Positions 55,324-64,000 are shown, counted from the first letter of the stretch. The stretch: DNA of 64,000 nucleotides from Desulfofustis glycolicus DSM 9705 (GCF_900130015.1 NZ_FQXS01000022.1:26622-90621); one strand, 5' to 3'. Program-made: numbers and translations. The notes: generated by a model not told the origin, from the sequence alone.

Positions 55324-57591
55324 ATGGTGCATACGGATCACGATCTGTTGACACGACGCTGCAGGCTCATGGGGCGTCTTTCCAGCCTCCTGCCCGCACT
55401 GCTGTTCATCCTGACCTGCCGGTTCTGGCCCGCCATCGTCGATGGACAGACGTATCTGTTTGATGCGCCCTGGCTGCCCAGCCTCGATCTCTCCCTGCGC
55501 TTTCGCCTCGACGGCCTGAGCCTGCTGTTCGCCCTGATCATCACCGGCGCCGGCACCTTTGTCAGCCTCTATTCTTCATCCTATCTCGGCGGACACCGTC
55601 ACTGCGGGCGCTATTTCTTTTTCCTGCACGCCTTCATGCTCAGTATGCTCGGCCTGGTGCTGGCCGACAACCTGCTGTTGCTCTTTGTTTTCTGGGAAGG
55701 AACGACCATCTTTTCCTTTCTGCTGATCGGCTTTGACCACGAGAGCAAAACGGCGCGAGAAAATGCCCGGCAATCCCTGCTAGTCACCGGCGGTGGCGGC
55801 CTGGCCCTGCTGCTCGGCATTCTACTGCTGAAGATAGCCGGCGGGTCATATATCATCAGTTCCTGGCCGGCCGCCGGCGAGATGGTCAGGCAGCATCATC
55901 TTTATCCTTTCATTTTACTGGCTGTGCTGCTCGGGGCGATGACCAAGTCGGCGCAGTTTCCGTTTCATTTCTGGCTACCCAACGCGATGAGCGCGCCGAC
56001 CCCGATCAGCGCGTTTCTCCATGCAGCCACCATGGTCAAGGCCGGTATTTACCTGCTGATGCGCTGCCACCCGCTACTCGGCGGTACGCCCGCCTGGACG
56101 ACCGCCCTGGTCCTTATCGGCGGTTTCACCGCCGTCTGGGGCGCCGTTCAGGCCCTTGGGCCGCGCGACCTTAAACGCATTCTCGCCTACACGACGATCA
56201 TGGCTCTCGGAATCCTGACCATGTTTCTCGGCGGACAAACGGCTCCGGCCCTGACCGCCGCCGTTACTTTCCTGATGGTGCATGCCCTCTACAAGGCGGC
56301 GTTGTTTCTCGCCGTCGGCTCGATCGACCATAGCGCCGGCAGCCGGATCATCGATTCGCTCGGCGGCCTGTGGCGGGCAATGCCGCTGACCGCTGTGGCC
56401 GTCGGGGCGGCCTGCCTGTCGATGGCCGGTTTTCCGCTGTTTTTCGGCTTCATCGGCAAGGAGATCATGTACGAGGGGGCGCTGGCCAAGGAGATGTACC
56501 CGGTTTTTGCCGTCACCGCGGCAGTACTGGCCAACGCCCTGATGACTGCGGTCGCCGCCATCGTGCTGTTCGGGCCGTTTTTCGGCTCCGCCCGCGCTCC
56601 ACGACAGCAGATTCATGAGTCGCCGTGGACGATGTGGCTCGGCCCGCTGGTGCTCGGCGGAGTCGGCATCCTCTTCGGCCTGATCCCGGAATGGGTCTCC
56701 CGCGTACTGATCGAACCGGCGGTCCGCTCCTTTCATCCCGGCCCGGAAGAGATCCGCCTGGTCTTTTTCCACGGCCTCAATCTGCCGCTGCTGCTCAGCC
56801 TGGTTACGCTCTGCTGCGGCGCGACGCTTTACCTGCTGCGCCACCGCGCCTGCCGTCTGGTTGCGACCGTTGTCGAAAAGCTGCCGGCGACCTTCGAAGG
56901 CCTCTACAACCTCGGCCTCTCCGGGTTCATGAACGGCGCCGGGCTACTCACCGGACGATTGCAGAACGGGTCCCTGCATTTCTATCTGGCGGTTATTGTC
57001 AGCACGGTGATTCTCGGTGTCGGCTGGCCATGGATCGGCAAGCTGAGCGGAATCTTCGGCCGTTGGCCGGAAAGCATCGACACCACTGCGCTGGCGCTTC
57101 TGCTCTTCGTTTCCGGCTCTGTTTTCGTCGTCGTCACGGCCCGCAAGCGGCTCGCGGCCATCGGCGGACTCGGCGGCGTCGGCGCCGGCGTGGCCCTGAT
57201 CTTCCTGCTCTTCGGGGCGCCCGATATCGCCATGACCCAACTGCTGGTGGAGACGCTGACCGTGATCTTCGTCTCCCTGGTCATGCTGCGCCTGCCGGCG
57301 ATCGAGCAGGCCCGCCGACGCACCGTCCGGCGGCGCTGCCTCGACGGCGGCCTGGCCCTGGCCGGCGGCCTGCTGCTCACCTCGCTGTTGATCGGCGTCG
57401 GTTCCGAGCCGCTTGATCGCAGCCTGACCTCCTATTTTGAGGCAAACAGCTACCTGGCCGCACATGGTCGTAATATCGTCAATGTCATCCTCGTCGATTT
57501 CCGGAGTTTCGATACTCTTGGCGAGATCATCGTCGTCGTGCTCGCCGCCTGGGCCGCCGTCACCCTGATCCGTAAACCGATGGAGCCGTAA
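55324..57591 (+). CDS. mrpA: Na+/H+ antiporter subunit A (MrpA/MnhA)
   Basis: 755 residues from ATG 55324 (55369 is a possible later start). About 20 transmembrane helices. The NuoL-like antiporter core has GTTIFSFLLIGFDHES (Lys/Glu helix), KSAQFPFHFWLPNAMSAPTPISAFLHAATMVKAGIYLLMR near 220, and RDLKRILAYTTIMALG. The C-terminal 150 residues (TALALLLFVSGSVFVV ... APDIAMTQLLVETLTVIFVSLVMLRLP) are the MbhD/MrpB-N-like extension. Largest subunit of the Mrp complex in the inner membrane. First of seven tightly packed genes. Confidence 0.94.
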   Translation: MVHTDHDLLTRRCRLMGRLSSLLPALLFILTCRFWPAIVDGQTYLFDAPWLPSLDLSLRFRLDGLSLLFALIITGAGTFVSLYSSSYLGGHRHCGRYFFFLHAFMLSMLGLVLADNLLLLFVFWEGTTIFSFLLIGFDHESKTARENARQSLLVTGGGGLALLLGILLLKIAGGSYIISSWPAAGEMVRQHHLYPFILLAVLLGAMTKSAQFPFHFWLPNAMSAPTPISAFLHAATMVKAGIYLLMRCHPLLGGTPAWTTALVLIGGFTAVWGAVQALGPRDLKRILAYTTIMALGILTMFLGGQTAPALTAAVTFLMVHALYKAALFLAVGSIDHSAGSRIIDSLGGLWRAMPLTAVAVGAACLSMAGFPLFFGFIGKEIMYEGALAKEMYPVFAVTAAVLANALMTAVAAIVLFGPFFGSARAPRQQIHESPWTMWLGPLVLGGVGILFGLIPEWVSRVLIEPAVRSFHPGPEEIRLVFFHGLNLPLLLSLVTLCCGATLYLLRHRACRLVATVVEKLPATFEGLYNLGLSGFMNGAGLLTGRLQNGSLHFYLAVIVSTVILGVGWPWIGKLSGIFGRWPESIDTTALALLLFVSGSVFVVVTARKRLAAIGGLGGVGAGVALIFLLFGAPDIAMTQLLVETLTVIFVSLVMLRLPAIEQARRRTVRRRCLDGGLALAGGLLLTSLLIGVGSEPLDRSLTSYFEANSYLAAHGRNIVNVILVDFRSFDTLGEIIVVVLAAWAAVTLIRKPMEP

Positions 57592-57993
57592 ATGCACTCG
57601 GTCATCCTGAAAACGGCAACCCGCCTGATGGTCGGCCTGATCCTGGTCTTTGCCGTCTATCTGTTGCTGCGCGGCCACCATGAACCGGGCGGCGGCTTTT
57701 CCGCAGCGCTGGTCGCCGGCACCGGCTTCGCGCTGTTCGTGATTACCGAAGGACCAGGCCAGGTACGGGCCGCTATCCGGCTCCGCTCCACGACCATTTC
57801 TTTGCTCGGTCTGGGTCTGGCCGTTGTTGCCGGTCTGCCGGCACTGTCGATCGGCCAGCCGTTTCTCACCGGATTCTGGTGGGGACCGGCCAACGCACCC
57901 TGGCTGGGGACGCCGCTGATCTTCGATGTCGGGGTCTTTTTTGCGGTACTCGGCGCAATCCTAGCGGTACTGCTGGCCCTGGAGGAATTCTGA
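57592..57993 (+). CDS. mrpB: Na+/H+ antiporter subunit B (MrpB/MnhB)
   Basis: 133 residues, four helices. [27 protein letters not shown] is the family signature. The ATG directly follows the mrpA stop, so coupling is likely. Forms part of the MrpA-G complex. Confidence 0.93.
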   Translation: MHSVILKTATRLMVGLILVFAVYLLLRGHHEPGGGFSAALVAGTGFALFVITEGPGQVRAAIRLRSTTISLLGLGLAVVAGLPALSIGQPFLTGFWWGPANAPWLGTPLIFDVGVFFAVLGAILAVLLALEEF

Positions 57994-57994
57994 C

Positions 57995-58423
57995 ATGGAG
58001 CCGCTGCTCGCCTGCCTGGTCGGTCTGCTCTTCGCCGCCGCTCTCTACCTGATGCTCTCCGGCGTTCTGATCAAGTTCGTCTTCGGCCTGGCCCTGATCG
58101 GCAACGGCATCAACCTGCTCATCTTCGCCGCCGGCAGGCTTGAGCTCCAGCAGCCGCCGTTGATCCACCCCGGCTCTGAAATCCTGTCGCATCCGGTTGC
58201 CAACGCGCTGCCCCAGGCGATGATCCTGACCGCCATCGTCATCGGCTTTGCTATGGTCACCTTTCTGCTGGTGCTCCTCTATCGAACCTATGCCTATACC
58301 GGCACCCTGGATGCCGACGAGGCGCCGTTCCAGGAAGAGTGGCGCGAAGACGACTCCTGCCCGGAACCGCTGATCCGGACCCAGCAGGACATCAAGCGGT
58401 TGCGGCGGGAGAGCGAGTTATGA
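57995..58423 (+). CDS. mrpC: Na+/H+ antiporter subunit C (MrpC/MnhC)
   Basis: 142 residues, NuoK-like with three helices (YLMLSGVLIKFVFGLALIGNGINLLIFAAG, PLPQAMILTAIVIGFAM). The C-terminal 35 residues are hydrophilic and charged, longer than usual. It starts one base after mrpB ends; its stop overlaps mrpD as ATGA. Confidence 0.93.
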   Translation: MEPLLACLVGLLFAAALYLMLSGVLIKFVFGLALIGNGINLLIFAAGRLELQQPPLIHPGSEILSHPVANALPQAMILTAIVIGFAMVTFLLVLLYRTYAYTGTLDADEAPFQEEWREDDSCPEPLIRTQQDIKRLRRESEL

Positions 58424-59916
58424 ACCAGCTGCTCATCCTGCCGATCCTGCTGCCCCTGGCGACCGCCATCCTGGCGGCCCTGGCCCGGGACCGGCCGCGC
58501 GCCGCCCAGGGGATCGCGCTCGCAGGGGCCGCGCTGCACCTGGCGGGATGTGCAACCCTGTTTATCCTGATTGTCCGGATTGGCGTCACAGCGCTCTGGC
58601 TCGGCAACTGGCCGGCACCGTTCGGCATCTGCCTGGTGGCCGATTACCTGAGCGTGATCATGGTGCTCATTACCGCCACCATCCACACCGCGGTAACCGT
58701 CTATGCCTGCCGCGACATCACCGCTGAGCAGGTCAGCAGCGGTTTTCATTCGCTGCTCGGCATCCTCACCGGTGCTATCTGCGGCGCCTTTCTCACCGGT
58801 GATCTGTTCAATCTCTACGTCTGGTTCGAGGTCATGCTGATGGCATCCTTCGGCCTGCTGGTCATGGGCCACCGCCCTTGCCAGCTCACCGGTGCGGTCA
58901 AATACGTGACCATCAACCTGGTTTCGACCCTGTTGTTCATTACCGCCATCGGACTGATCTACGGGCTGACCGGCACTCTGAACATGGCCGACCTGCACGG
59001 CAAGATCGCCCTGGTTGGCGACGACGCGCTGCTGACCGCGGCGGCCATGCTGCTGATGGTCGCCTTTGCCATTAAAGCGGCGCTCTTTCCGCTCTTTTTC
59101 TGGCTGCCCGCTTCATATCATACCGTACCGGTGGCGGTGTCGGCCTATTTTGCCGGCATGCTCAGCAAGGTCGGCATCTACGCGCTGCTGCGCCTGTTCA
59201 CTCTGGTATTCAGCTCCACCGCCGCCATCACCCACAGCACGCTGGCCGTAATCGCCGGCCTGACCATGCTCTTCGGCGTGATCGGCGCGGCCACCCAGAT
59301 GGAGGTGCGGCGCATCCTCTCGTTTCATATCATCAGCCAGGTCGGCTACATGGCTCTCGGCATCGCGCTGCTGACGCCGCTGGCGCTGGCCGGCGCCATC
59401 GTCTACCTGGTCCATCACATTATCGTCAAGGCCAATCTGTTTCTGGTCAGCGGCCTGATCCGGCAGGGGGGCGGCACCCTGCACCTGCCGCGGATCGGCG
59501 GCTTCTACAGCCGGCACGGCCTGGTCACCATCGCCTTTTTCATCCCGGCCTTTGCGTTGGCCGGCTTTCCGCCACTCTCCGGGTTCTGGGCAAAACTGGT
59601 GATCATCAAGGCCGCGCTTGAAATCCAGCACTACACCCTGGCCATCGTCGCCGCGCTGGTCGGCCTGCTGACCGTGCTGTCAATGGCCAAGATCTGGACC
59701 GAAGTCTTCTGGAAGCCGGCTCCGGCCGTACAGCACGAGCAAAAGACCGACGTTCGGTTCTCCCCGTGGCTGCTGGCCCCGGTGCTCGTGCTGGCCCTGA
59801 CCACGGTACTGCTCGGATTGGCCATGGAACCGTTGCTGCAGTTCGCCCTGACCGCCGCCGATCAGCTCCTCGATCCGCGTGACTATGTCCGGGCCGTTCT
59901 CGGAGGGACGCCATGA
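58420..59916 (+). CDS. mrpD: Na+/H+ antiporter subunit D (MrpD/MnhD)
   Basis: 498 residues from ATG 58420. A NuoM/N-like antiporter with about 14 helices: NLYVWFEVMLMASFGLLVMG (conserved Glu), IKAALFPLFFWLPASYHTVPVAVSAYFAGMLSKVGIYALLR and RRILSFHIISQVGYMALG. It overlaps mrpC and mrpE by four bases each. Confidence 0.94.
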   Translation: MNQLLILPILLPLATAILAALARDRPRAAQGIALAGAALHLAGCATLFILIVRIGVTALWLGNWPAPFGICLVADYLSVIMVLITATIHTAVTVYACRDITAEQVSSGFHSLLGILTGAICGAFLTGDLFNLYVWFEVMLMASFGLLVMGHRPCQLTGAVKYVTINLVSTLLFITAIGLIYGLTGTLNMADLHGKIALVGDDALLTAAAMLLMVAFAIKAALFPLFFWLPASYHTVPVAVSAYFAGMLSKVGIYALLRLFTLVFSSTAAITHSTLAVIAGLTMLFGVIGAATQMEVRRILSFHIISQVGYMALGIALLTPLALAGAIVYLVHHIIVKANLFLVSGLIRQGGGTLHLPRIGGFYSRHGLVTIAFFIPAFALAGFPPLSGFWAKLVIIKAALEIQHYTLAIVAALVGLLTVLSMAKIWTEVFWKPAPAVQHEQKTDVRFSPWLLAPVLVLALTTVLLGLAMEPLLQFALTAADQLLDPRDYVRAVLGGTP

Positions 59917-60389
59917 GCCTGTTCGCCCTCAATATCGGCTTTGCCGTAGTATTCACCACCCTGCTCGGCCGGGGAACTATTCCGAGCTTCCTGTTTGGCT
60001 TCTTCGTCGGTTACCTTGCCCTCTGGCTTTCCCAGCCGCTCTACCACGACACCCGGTATTTCAAGAAACTGCCCAAGGCCATCAACCTGATCGGCTTTTT
60101 CCTGAAGGAACTGGCCATCTCCAACCTCAAGGTGTTGTGGGACATCATCACCCCCGGCCACATCAACCGGCCCGGGATTATCGGTGTGCCGCTGACGGCA
60201 TGTTCCGACCTTGAGATCTTTCTGGTGGCCAACCTGGTCTCTTTAACTCCCGGCACACTCAGCGTCGATGTATCCCAGGACAGGAAAATCCTCTATGTCC
60301 ATATCATGTTCCTCGACGATGTCGAACAGGCCCGCCGGGACATCAAGAACGGCCTGGAAAAGCGCGTCCTGGAGGTGTTACGCTCATGA
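59913..60389 (+). CDS. mrpE: Na+/H+ antiporter subunit E (MrpE/MnhE)
   Basis: 158 residues. Two or three N-terminal helices, then a soluble domain: FFLKELAISNLKVLWDIITP, GIIGVPLTACSDLEIFLVANLVSLTPGTLSVDVSQDRKILYVHIMF. This fits MrpE. Overlaps with its neighbours (ATGA at both ends). Confidence 0.93.
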   Translation: MSLFALNIGFAVVFTTLLGRGTIPSFLFGFFVGYLALWLSQPLYHDTRYFKKLPKAINLIGFFLKELAISNLKVLWDIITPGHINRPGIIGVPLTACSDLEIFLVANLVSLTPGTLSVDVSQDRKILYVHIMFLDDVEQARRDIKNGLEKRVLEVLRS

Positions 60390-60706
60390 TCGATACCGCA
60401 GCGTTTCTCGAGTTCAGCGGCCAGGCGGCCCTGCTGGTGCTGCTGGCAGGCATGGTCCTGGTCATGTGGCGCTTGGCGGCCGGGCCGACGGCGGCCGACC
60501 GGGTTATCGCACTGGACCTGCTGTCCCTGCTGGTGGTCGCCTTTCTCGTCGCCCTCTCCATCCACACCGGGGAGACCAGTTACCTCGACGTGGCCATCGC
60601 CTACGCCTGCATCGCTTTTCTCGGCACCATTGCCCTGGCCCGCTTCCTTCAGCGGGTGGCGCACCGCACCGTCAGGAAGAAGACACAGGAGAGGACCAAT
60701 GACTGA
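60386..60706 (+). CDS. mrpF: Na+/H+ antiporter subunit F (MrpF/MnhF)
   Basis: 106 residues with three helices. The motif RLAAGPTAADRVIALDLLSLLVVAFLVALSIHTGETSYLDVAIAYACIAFLGTIALARFL is typical of MrpF. Its stop overlaps the mrpG start by eight bases. Confidence 0.93.
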   Translation: MIDTAAFLEFSGQAALLVLLAGMVLVMWRLAAGPTAADRVIALDLLSLLVVAFLVALSIHTGETSYLDVAIAYACIAFLGTIALARFLQRVAHRTVRKKTQERTND

Positions 60707-61088
60707 GATCCTCACGTCTCTCTTGCTGCTGCTGGGTTCTTTCCTTTGCCTGATGGCCGCGCTCGGCATCGTCCGGCTCCCCGACGCGCTGACCCGGATG
60801 CATGCGGCGACCAAGGCCGGCACCCTCGGGGTCGGCCTGCTGGTCGTTGCCGAAGTCGTTTGCTACCACGATCTGGGCATCTCTCTGCGCGCCGCCACCA
60901 TCATCTTTCTGCTGCTGCTGACGACCCCGGTGGCCGCCCACCTGATCGGCCGCGCCTCCTATCTGAGTGGAGTGCAACTGTCCAGCCGCACCTGGATCGA
61001 CGAACTCGGTGCATCACTGGAAAATGAAAACCGTGCAGAAACCGCCGGAGAAAACGAGAAGCAGCCAAAAGCTGACCAAACGCAATGA
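60699..61088 (+). CDS. mrpG: Na+/H+ antiporter subunit G (MrpG/MnhG)
   Basis: 129 residues from ATG 60699, with GGAGAGGA upstream. Three helices with the family pattern LGSFLCLMAALGIVRLPDALTRMHAATKAGTLGVGLLVV and TPVAAHLIGRASY. Ends in a charged tail (ENENRAETAGENEKQPKADQ). Last gene of a complete mrpABCDEFG operon, which drives Na+ export or uses the Na+ gradient. Confidence 0.93.
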   Translation: MTEILTSLLLLLGSFLCLMAALGIVRLPDALTRMHAATKAGTLGVGLLVVAEVVCYHDLGISLRAATIIFLLLLTTPVAAHLIGRASYLSGVQLSSRTWIDELGASLENENRAETAGENEKQPKADQTQ

Positions 61089-61224
61089 TCCGACAACCGG
61101 TCCCGGCACAGCATCGTTGTCTTGACCACAGTTTTCCGCGCTGCCGATTCGCCTCGCGGAACCCCTGGTAATCCGGAAAAGCGAAGAATAATGGTCATCA
61201 ATAGAGAATTGTGGAGGAAAAACC

Positions 61225-61767
61225 ATGCTACTCACATCCAATGACGGCGGCTGGAGTCCCTATCTGGCCGGAGCCCTGCTCGGCATACTGGCCATTGTCT
61301 CGGTACTGGCAACCACCCAGCTACTCGGCAAAACCACCTATCTCGGCGCCTCGACTACGTTTGTGCGCGCCGCCGGGTTTCTCGAACAGGCGGTAACGGA
61401 GCGCGACCTATCGGAAAACGCGTATTTCACCAAAACCAAGATCAAGGTGGACTGGCAGTTTATGCTGGTGGTCGGTATTTTTTTCGGGGCGTTTATCTCA
61501 TCGGTCACCGACCGCAGCTTTCGCTTCGAGATGGTGCCCCCGATCTGGCGCAAACGCTTCGGGCCATCGATCGGTAAGCGGGCCATTGGCGCGTTTTTCG
61601 GCGGCATCGTCGCGATGATCGGCGCCCGGCTGGCCGACGGCTGTCCGAGCGGCCACGGCCTCAGCGGCATGATGCAATTGTCGGTCAGCGGTCTGGTGGC
61701 ACTGGTCATGTTCTTTGTCGTCGGCGTGCTGGTCGCCGCCTTTGTCTACAACAGGAGATCATCATGA
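61225..61767 (+). CDS. YeeE/YedE family transporter, first half
   Basis: 180 residues, about five helices. GARLADGCPSGHGLSGMMQLSVSGLVAL is the YeeE/YedE (sulfur transport, TsuA-like) signature carrying the reactive Cys in GCPSGH. In family members the fold is made of two such halves; here they are split into two genes that overlap by four bases (ATGA) and probably act together. Likely substrate: thiosulfate or another sulfur species. A strong TGGAGG precedes the ATG. Confidence 0.88.
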   Translation: MLLTSNDGGWSPYLAGALLGILAIVSVLATTQLLGKTTYLGASTTFVRAAGFLEQAVTERDLSENAYFTKTKIKVDWQFMLVVGIFFGAFISSVTDRSFRFEMVPPIWRKRFGPSIGKRAIGAFFGGIVAMIGARLADGCPSGHGLSGMMQLSVSGLVALVMFFVVGVLVAAFVYNRRSS

Positions 61768-62303
61768 ACCTACTGAATACCGAACAGTGGCTTGGCCTGG
61801 CAACCGGCATTCTCTTTGGCTTTCTGCTTCAGAAAGGGCGGGTTCTCCGTTTTGACAAACAGATCGGGGCGCTGCTGCTGCAGGATATGACCATCCTCAA
61901 GTTCATGCTCTCCTCGATTCTGGTCGGCATGGTCGGCATCCTCGGCCTGAGTGAGCTGGGCATCATCACGCTCAGCCACAAACCGATGAATGTCGGAGCG
62001 GTGCTCGTCGGCGGCACCCTGTTCGGGGCCGGCTGGGCGGTCATGGGATTCTGCCCGGGCACCTCCGTCGGAGCACTCGGCGAAGGGCGCTGGCACGCCC
62101 TGTTCGCCATCGCCGGCATGGTCGTCGGCGCGGCCATCTACGCCGAGATCTACCCGCTGCTGCAGACAACGGTGCTCACCTGGCAGGATTATGGCAAGAT
62201 CGGCCTGCCCCAGGCTCTCGGACTGTCCACCTGGCTGGTTGTCGCCGCTTTCTGGGGGGTGACGCTGCTTCTGTTCCTGCTGTTCGAGAAGAGGGGTCTC
62301 TAG
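61764..62303 (+). CDS. YeeE/YedE family transporter, second half
   Basis: 179 residues, about five helices. GAGWAVMGFCPGTSVGALGEGRWHALFAIAGMVVGAAIYAEIYPLL holds the second reactive-Cys signature (GFCPGT). Starts with LGLATGILFGFLLQKGRVLRFDKQIGALLLQD, typical of the N-half of the family. Overlaps its partner by four bases. A selenium-linked YedE role is a less likely alternative. Confidence 0.88.
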   Translation: MNLLNTEQWLGLATGILFGFLLQKGRVLRFDKQIGALLLQDMTILKFMLSSILVGMVGILGLSELGIITLSHKPMNVGAVLVGGTLFGAGWAVMGFCPGTSVGALGEGRWHALFAIAGMVVGAAIYAEIYPLLQTTVLTWQDYGKIGLPQALGLSTWLVVAAFWGVTLLLFLLFEKRGL

Positions 62304-62411
62304 CGGCTCGTCCCGACAAGAGCGTTTGCGGCGAAGGCTCCCGGCAAAGCGGCGTATCCGCTATTGGTCACATGCCGGGTGCCCTGCCGGAGTGATGCAC
62401 GTGATCGGGAT

Positions 62412-63380
62412 TTATTGTGCCTTGTCAACCGGGGCACTCGATTCTTCAGCGGTTCGATCCAGCAGAATCCCGATGGCCTCTTCAAGGGCGGAATTGAAGG
62501 CTTCCGGACGATTCATCATCAGGAAATGGTCGGCGCCCTCGATAACAATGGCCTCGAACGACTGCATGTGCCTCCGATTGGCCTCGTAATCGATCGGCCA
62601 CAGATCGCCATTAACCGTCACGACGGGGAGCCTGACATCATCGAACAACCGCGCTGTTTCTCCGGTAATGTATTGGGTCATCATCTCCCGGATGGCACTC
62701 AGAGCAACAACGGACGGCGCGGCCGCCATGTCCGACAGGATCCATTCCCGCAACGGCTCATCCGTCTGCACGGATAGCATCTGGGAAACGAACTGCCGAA
62801 CACCGGGGACAAAATCCTGTTCCAACGGCGCCACCATCGCGTCAAGCTCGACTTCAGTCAGAGGATATTCAATGTTTTCCAGCGTATCCACCCCAATAAG
62901 GCCGAGCACCCGCCCCGGCACCAACCGGGCGGCTTCGACAATTACCGAACCCCCCATGGAATGACCGATCAGAATAGCCTCACCGATCCCTTCTGCCTCC
63001 ATGACGGCATGAACATCCTCGCCAAACGACTTCATGCTATAGGTTTTCCGGCTTGAACCGGAATGTCCGTGACCGGCGAGATCAAGAGCGATGACCCGGT
63101 GTCGTTCGGCAAATGAGGCAATTTGTTCACGCCAGTAGCGTGCATCGCAGTTCCAGCCGTGTACCAGCACAAGCGCAGGTAATCCGACTCCGTACGACTC
63201 ATAGGAAATCGGCGTTCCGTCCCGGGAAACGGTAATCTTAGGCCAATCCGTCTCCCTGGCAACCAGAATTACCGGTAACGCCAACAGGATAAAGGTGAGA
63301 GCCAGTGCCGCGCAAATTCTCGACCCTGTTTTACCTGAGTCATCCCTTCTTTTCGTGTGAACTGCACTTATCACCTGCAT
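62412..63380 (-). CDS. Secreted or membrane-anchored alpha/beta hydrolase
   Basis: 322 residues. A signal sequence or anchor lies at about 23-42 (ICAALALTFILLALPVILVA), followed by an alpha/beta-hydrolase domain: VLVHGWNCDARYW (oxyanion HG), nucleophile Ser in LIGHSMGGSVIVEAA near 145, an Asp near 255 (VNGDLWPID) and His in EGADHFLMMNRPEAF near 285. Proline-iminopeptidase- or epoxide-hydrolase-like; the substrate is unknown. Convergent with the YeeE pair. Confidence 0.83.
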   Translation of the reverse strand: MQVISAVHTKRRDDSGKTGSRICAALALTFILLALPVILVARETDWPKITVSRDGTPISYESYGVGLPALVLVHGWNCDARYWREQIASFAERHRVIALDLAGHGHSGSSRKTYSMKSFGEDVHAVMEAEGIGEAILIGHSMGGSVIVEAARLVPGRVLGLIGVDTLENIEYPLTEVELDAMVAPLEQDFVPGVRQFVSQMLSVQTDEPLREWILSDMAAAPSVVALSAIREMMTQYITGETARLFDDVRLPVVTVNGDLWPIDYEANRRHMQSFEAIVIEGADHFLMMNRPEAFNSALEEAIGILLDRTAEESSAPVDKAQ

Positions 63381-63842
63381 AATCCCTCAAAGAGAAAGCT
63401 TGGTTTTACCGCTTTTTTCCGTATCCATACCTCACTGGTCCGAAAGTATGATATCCCCATGACATCTCTGGCCGGCTTGCCGGTAAATTTGTCCGCAAAG
63501 AATTTTTGTCCCGGGAAGCACATCGACCGGCGAATTAGAATCAACGATGATATATCATCATGCACTTACAAGCGAGTGTAAAAATCAGGACGTCAGGTTC
63601 GGTAGCGAGGATCCCATCAAGTATCTGTAGTATCCTGCGAGGTAAAGGGGACGGACCGTAAAGACCGTAAAGGGGACGCCCATAAAATTATAACTTTTAT
63701 CAGTAGTGTCCGGTTAAGAGCCAAACGACTCGGTGTAACATCTTGTATTAATATAGCATTCACGGCAAAATGACCATAATCGACTTGAAATCTGATCCCT
63801 TTCTAGGGAAATTCTTCGGCAAAACCCTGGAGGGGGGCGCAC
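63381..63842. other. Intergenic region with repeats before the transposase
   Basis: 462 bases. Contains two copies of GTAAAGGGGACG (63642-63653 and 63667-63678) and the likely left end of an insertion sequence near 63704. The AT-rich part 63540-63600 has no recognised gene. Confidence 0.4.
63642..63678. repeat. Short direct repeat
   Basis: GTAAAGGGGACG occurs at 63642-63653 and again at 63667-63678, with a partial ACCGTAAAG between. It is close to the left end of the IS-like element. Confidence 0.6.
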
Positions 63843-64000
63843 ATGTTTGCCGGACAATTGATTTTCAAGCAGGTTATGGAGTTCATGCCATTGCCAACCT
63901 TTCGTCGGTGTGTAGCCAAATACCAAGGAGAGCGCAGGGTAAGAAGGTTCTCCTGTCTCGATCAATTCTTGTGCATGGCCTTTGCCCAAATCACCTACCG
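63704..64000 (+). mobile_element. Insertion sequence, IS4-like, left part (continues past window)
   Basis: The transposase gene at 63843 defines it. The left end is placed tentatively at TAGTGTCCGGTTAAGAG (63704-63720), a sequence that looks like an IS terminal repeat; the right end is outside the window, so it cannot be paired. Confidence 0.55.
63843..64000 (+). CDS. IS4 family transposase, N-terminal part (cut by window edge)
   Basis: 52 codons visible. MFAGQLIFKQVMEFMPLP then TFRRCVAKYQGERRVRRFSC and LDQFLCMAFAQITYR matches the DUF4372 N-terminal domain of IS4-family transposases. GGAGGGGG lies 6-13 bases before the ATG. The catalytic DDE domain lies beyond the window. Confidence 0.8.
   Translation, partial: MFAGQLIFKQVMEFMPLPTFRRCVAKYQGERRVRRFSCLDQFLCMAFAQITY

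Overview
The window reads as chromosomal DNA of a moderately GC-rich Gram-negative anaerobe, most likely a member of the Desulfobacterota (Desulfobulbales-like). This is inferred from the gene mix, not from a marker gene: a complete MetX-MetW-MetY / CysE-CysK sulfur amino-acid cluster, sigma-54 regulators and promoters, an MttB-family methyltransferase without pyrrolysine, an NAD-linked [NiFe] hydrogenase, a selenocysteine-containing thioredoxin-fold protein, an Mrp antiporter operon, paired YeeE/YedE transporters and an IS4-type transposase. No rRNA, tRNA or CRISPR array was recognised.

Layout. 1-1466: N-terminal part of glycogen phosphorylase (minus strand, cut by the window edge). 1889-7566: a TPR protein, then the methionine/cysteine cluster metY-metX-metW-cysE-cysK. 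7703-10542: a GAF/PAS sigma-54 activator, a strong palindrome, a sigma-54-type promoter and an OsmC-like gene. 10618-12646: minus-strand hydrolase, AEC transporter and a small membrane protein. 12730-15570: an accessory stretch with an N-terminal fragment of an integron-type integrase that diverges from three cassette-like genes (an AT-rich membrane-anchored Mrr-type nuclease, a cytochrome c, a membrane protein). 15571-17603: EamA transporter, an aldo/keto reductase remnant and a flavoprotein reductase. 17851-22215: a large secreted GH9 / Ig-like / SGNH esterase / dockerin protein. 22386-31883: one-carbon and RNA-related housekeeping genes (homocysteine methyltransferase, CsaA, MttB-like, RsgA, B12-radical SAM, TrmO) with two copies of a palindromic intergenic repeat. 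32088-38427: kinase-like protein, universal stress protein, EAL phosphodiesterase, CorA, DmeF-type efflux and small membrane proteins. 38593-41692: a Cys-rich secreted protein, gene remnants and a vWA protein. 42233-47523: citrate synthase, an alkyltransferase-like protein, modE-modA-modB-modC. 47981-53638: bidirectional hydrogenase hoxEFUYH plus maturation protease. 53870-55001: a selenoprotein and a frameshifted SRPBCC gene. 55324-61088: mrpABCDEFG. 61225-62303: a YeeE/YedE pair. 62412-63380: a membrane-anchored hydrolase. 63642-64000: repeats and the start of an IS4-family transposase.

How the genes work together. Sulfide is fixed into cysteine (CysE/CysK) and homocysteine (MetX/MetY). MmuM-, MttB- and MetW-type proteins add methyl-group metabolism. 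ModABC with ModE supplies molybdate. The Hox complex couples H2 to NAD(H), and Mrp couples proton and sodium gradients. The GH9 protein suggests extracellular polysaccharide attack.

The strongest unexpected signals are an in-frame UGA at the Cys position of a thioredoxin-fold UxxC motif, with a bacterial SECIS-like hairpin just downstream (53870-54403), and the relict integron-like island with a membrane-tethered Mrr nuclease (12730-15570). Next come the multi-domain GH9/esterase/dockerin protein and a sigma-54 activator that appears to control a one-cysteine OsmC.
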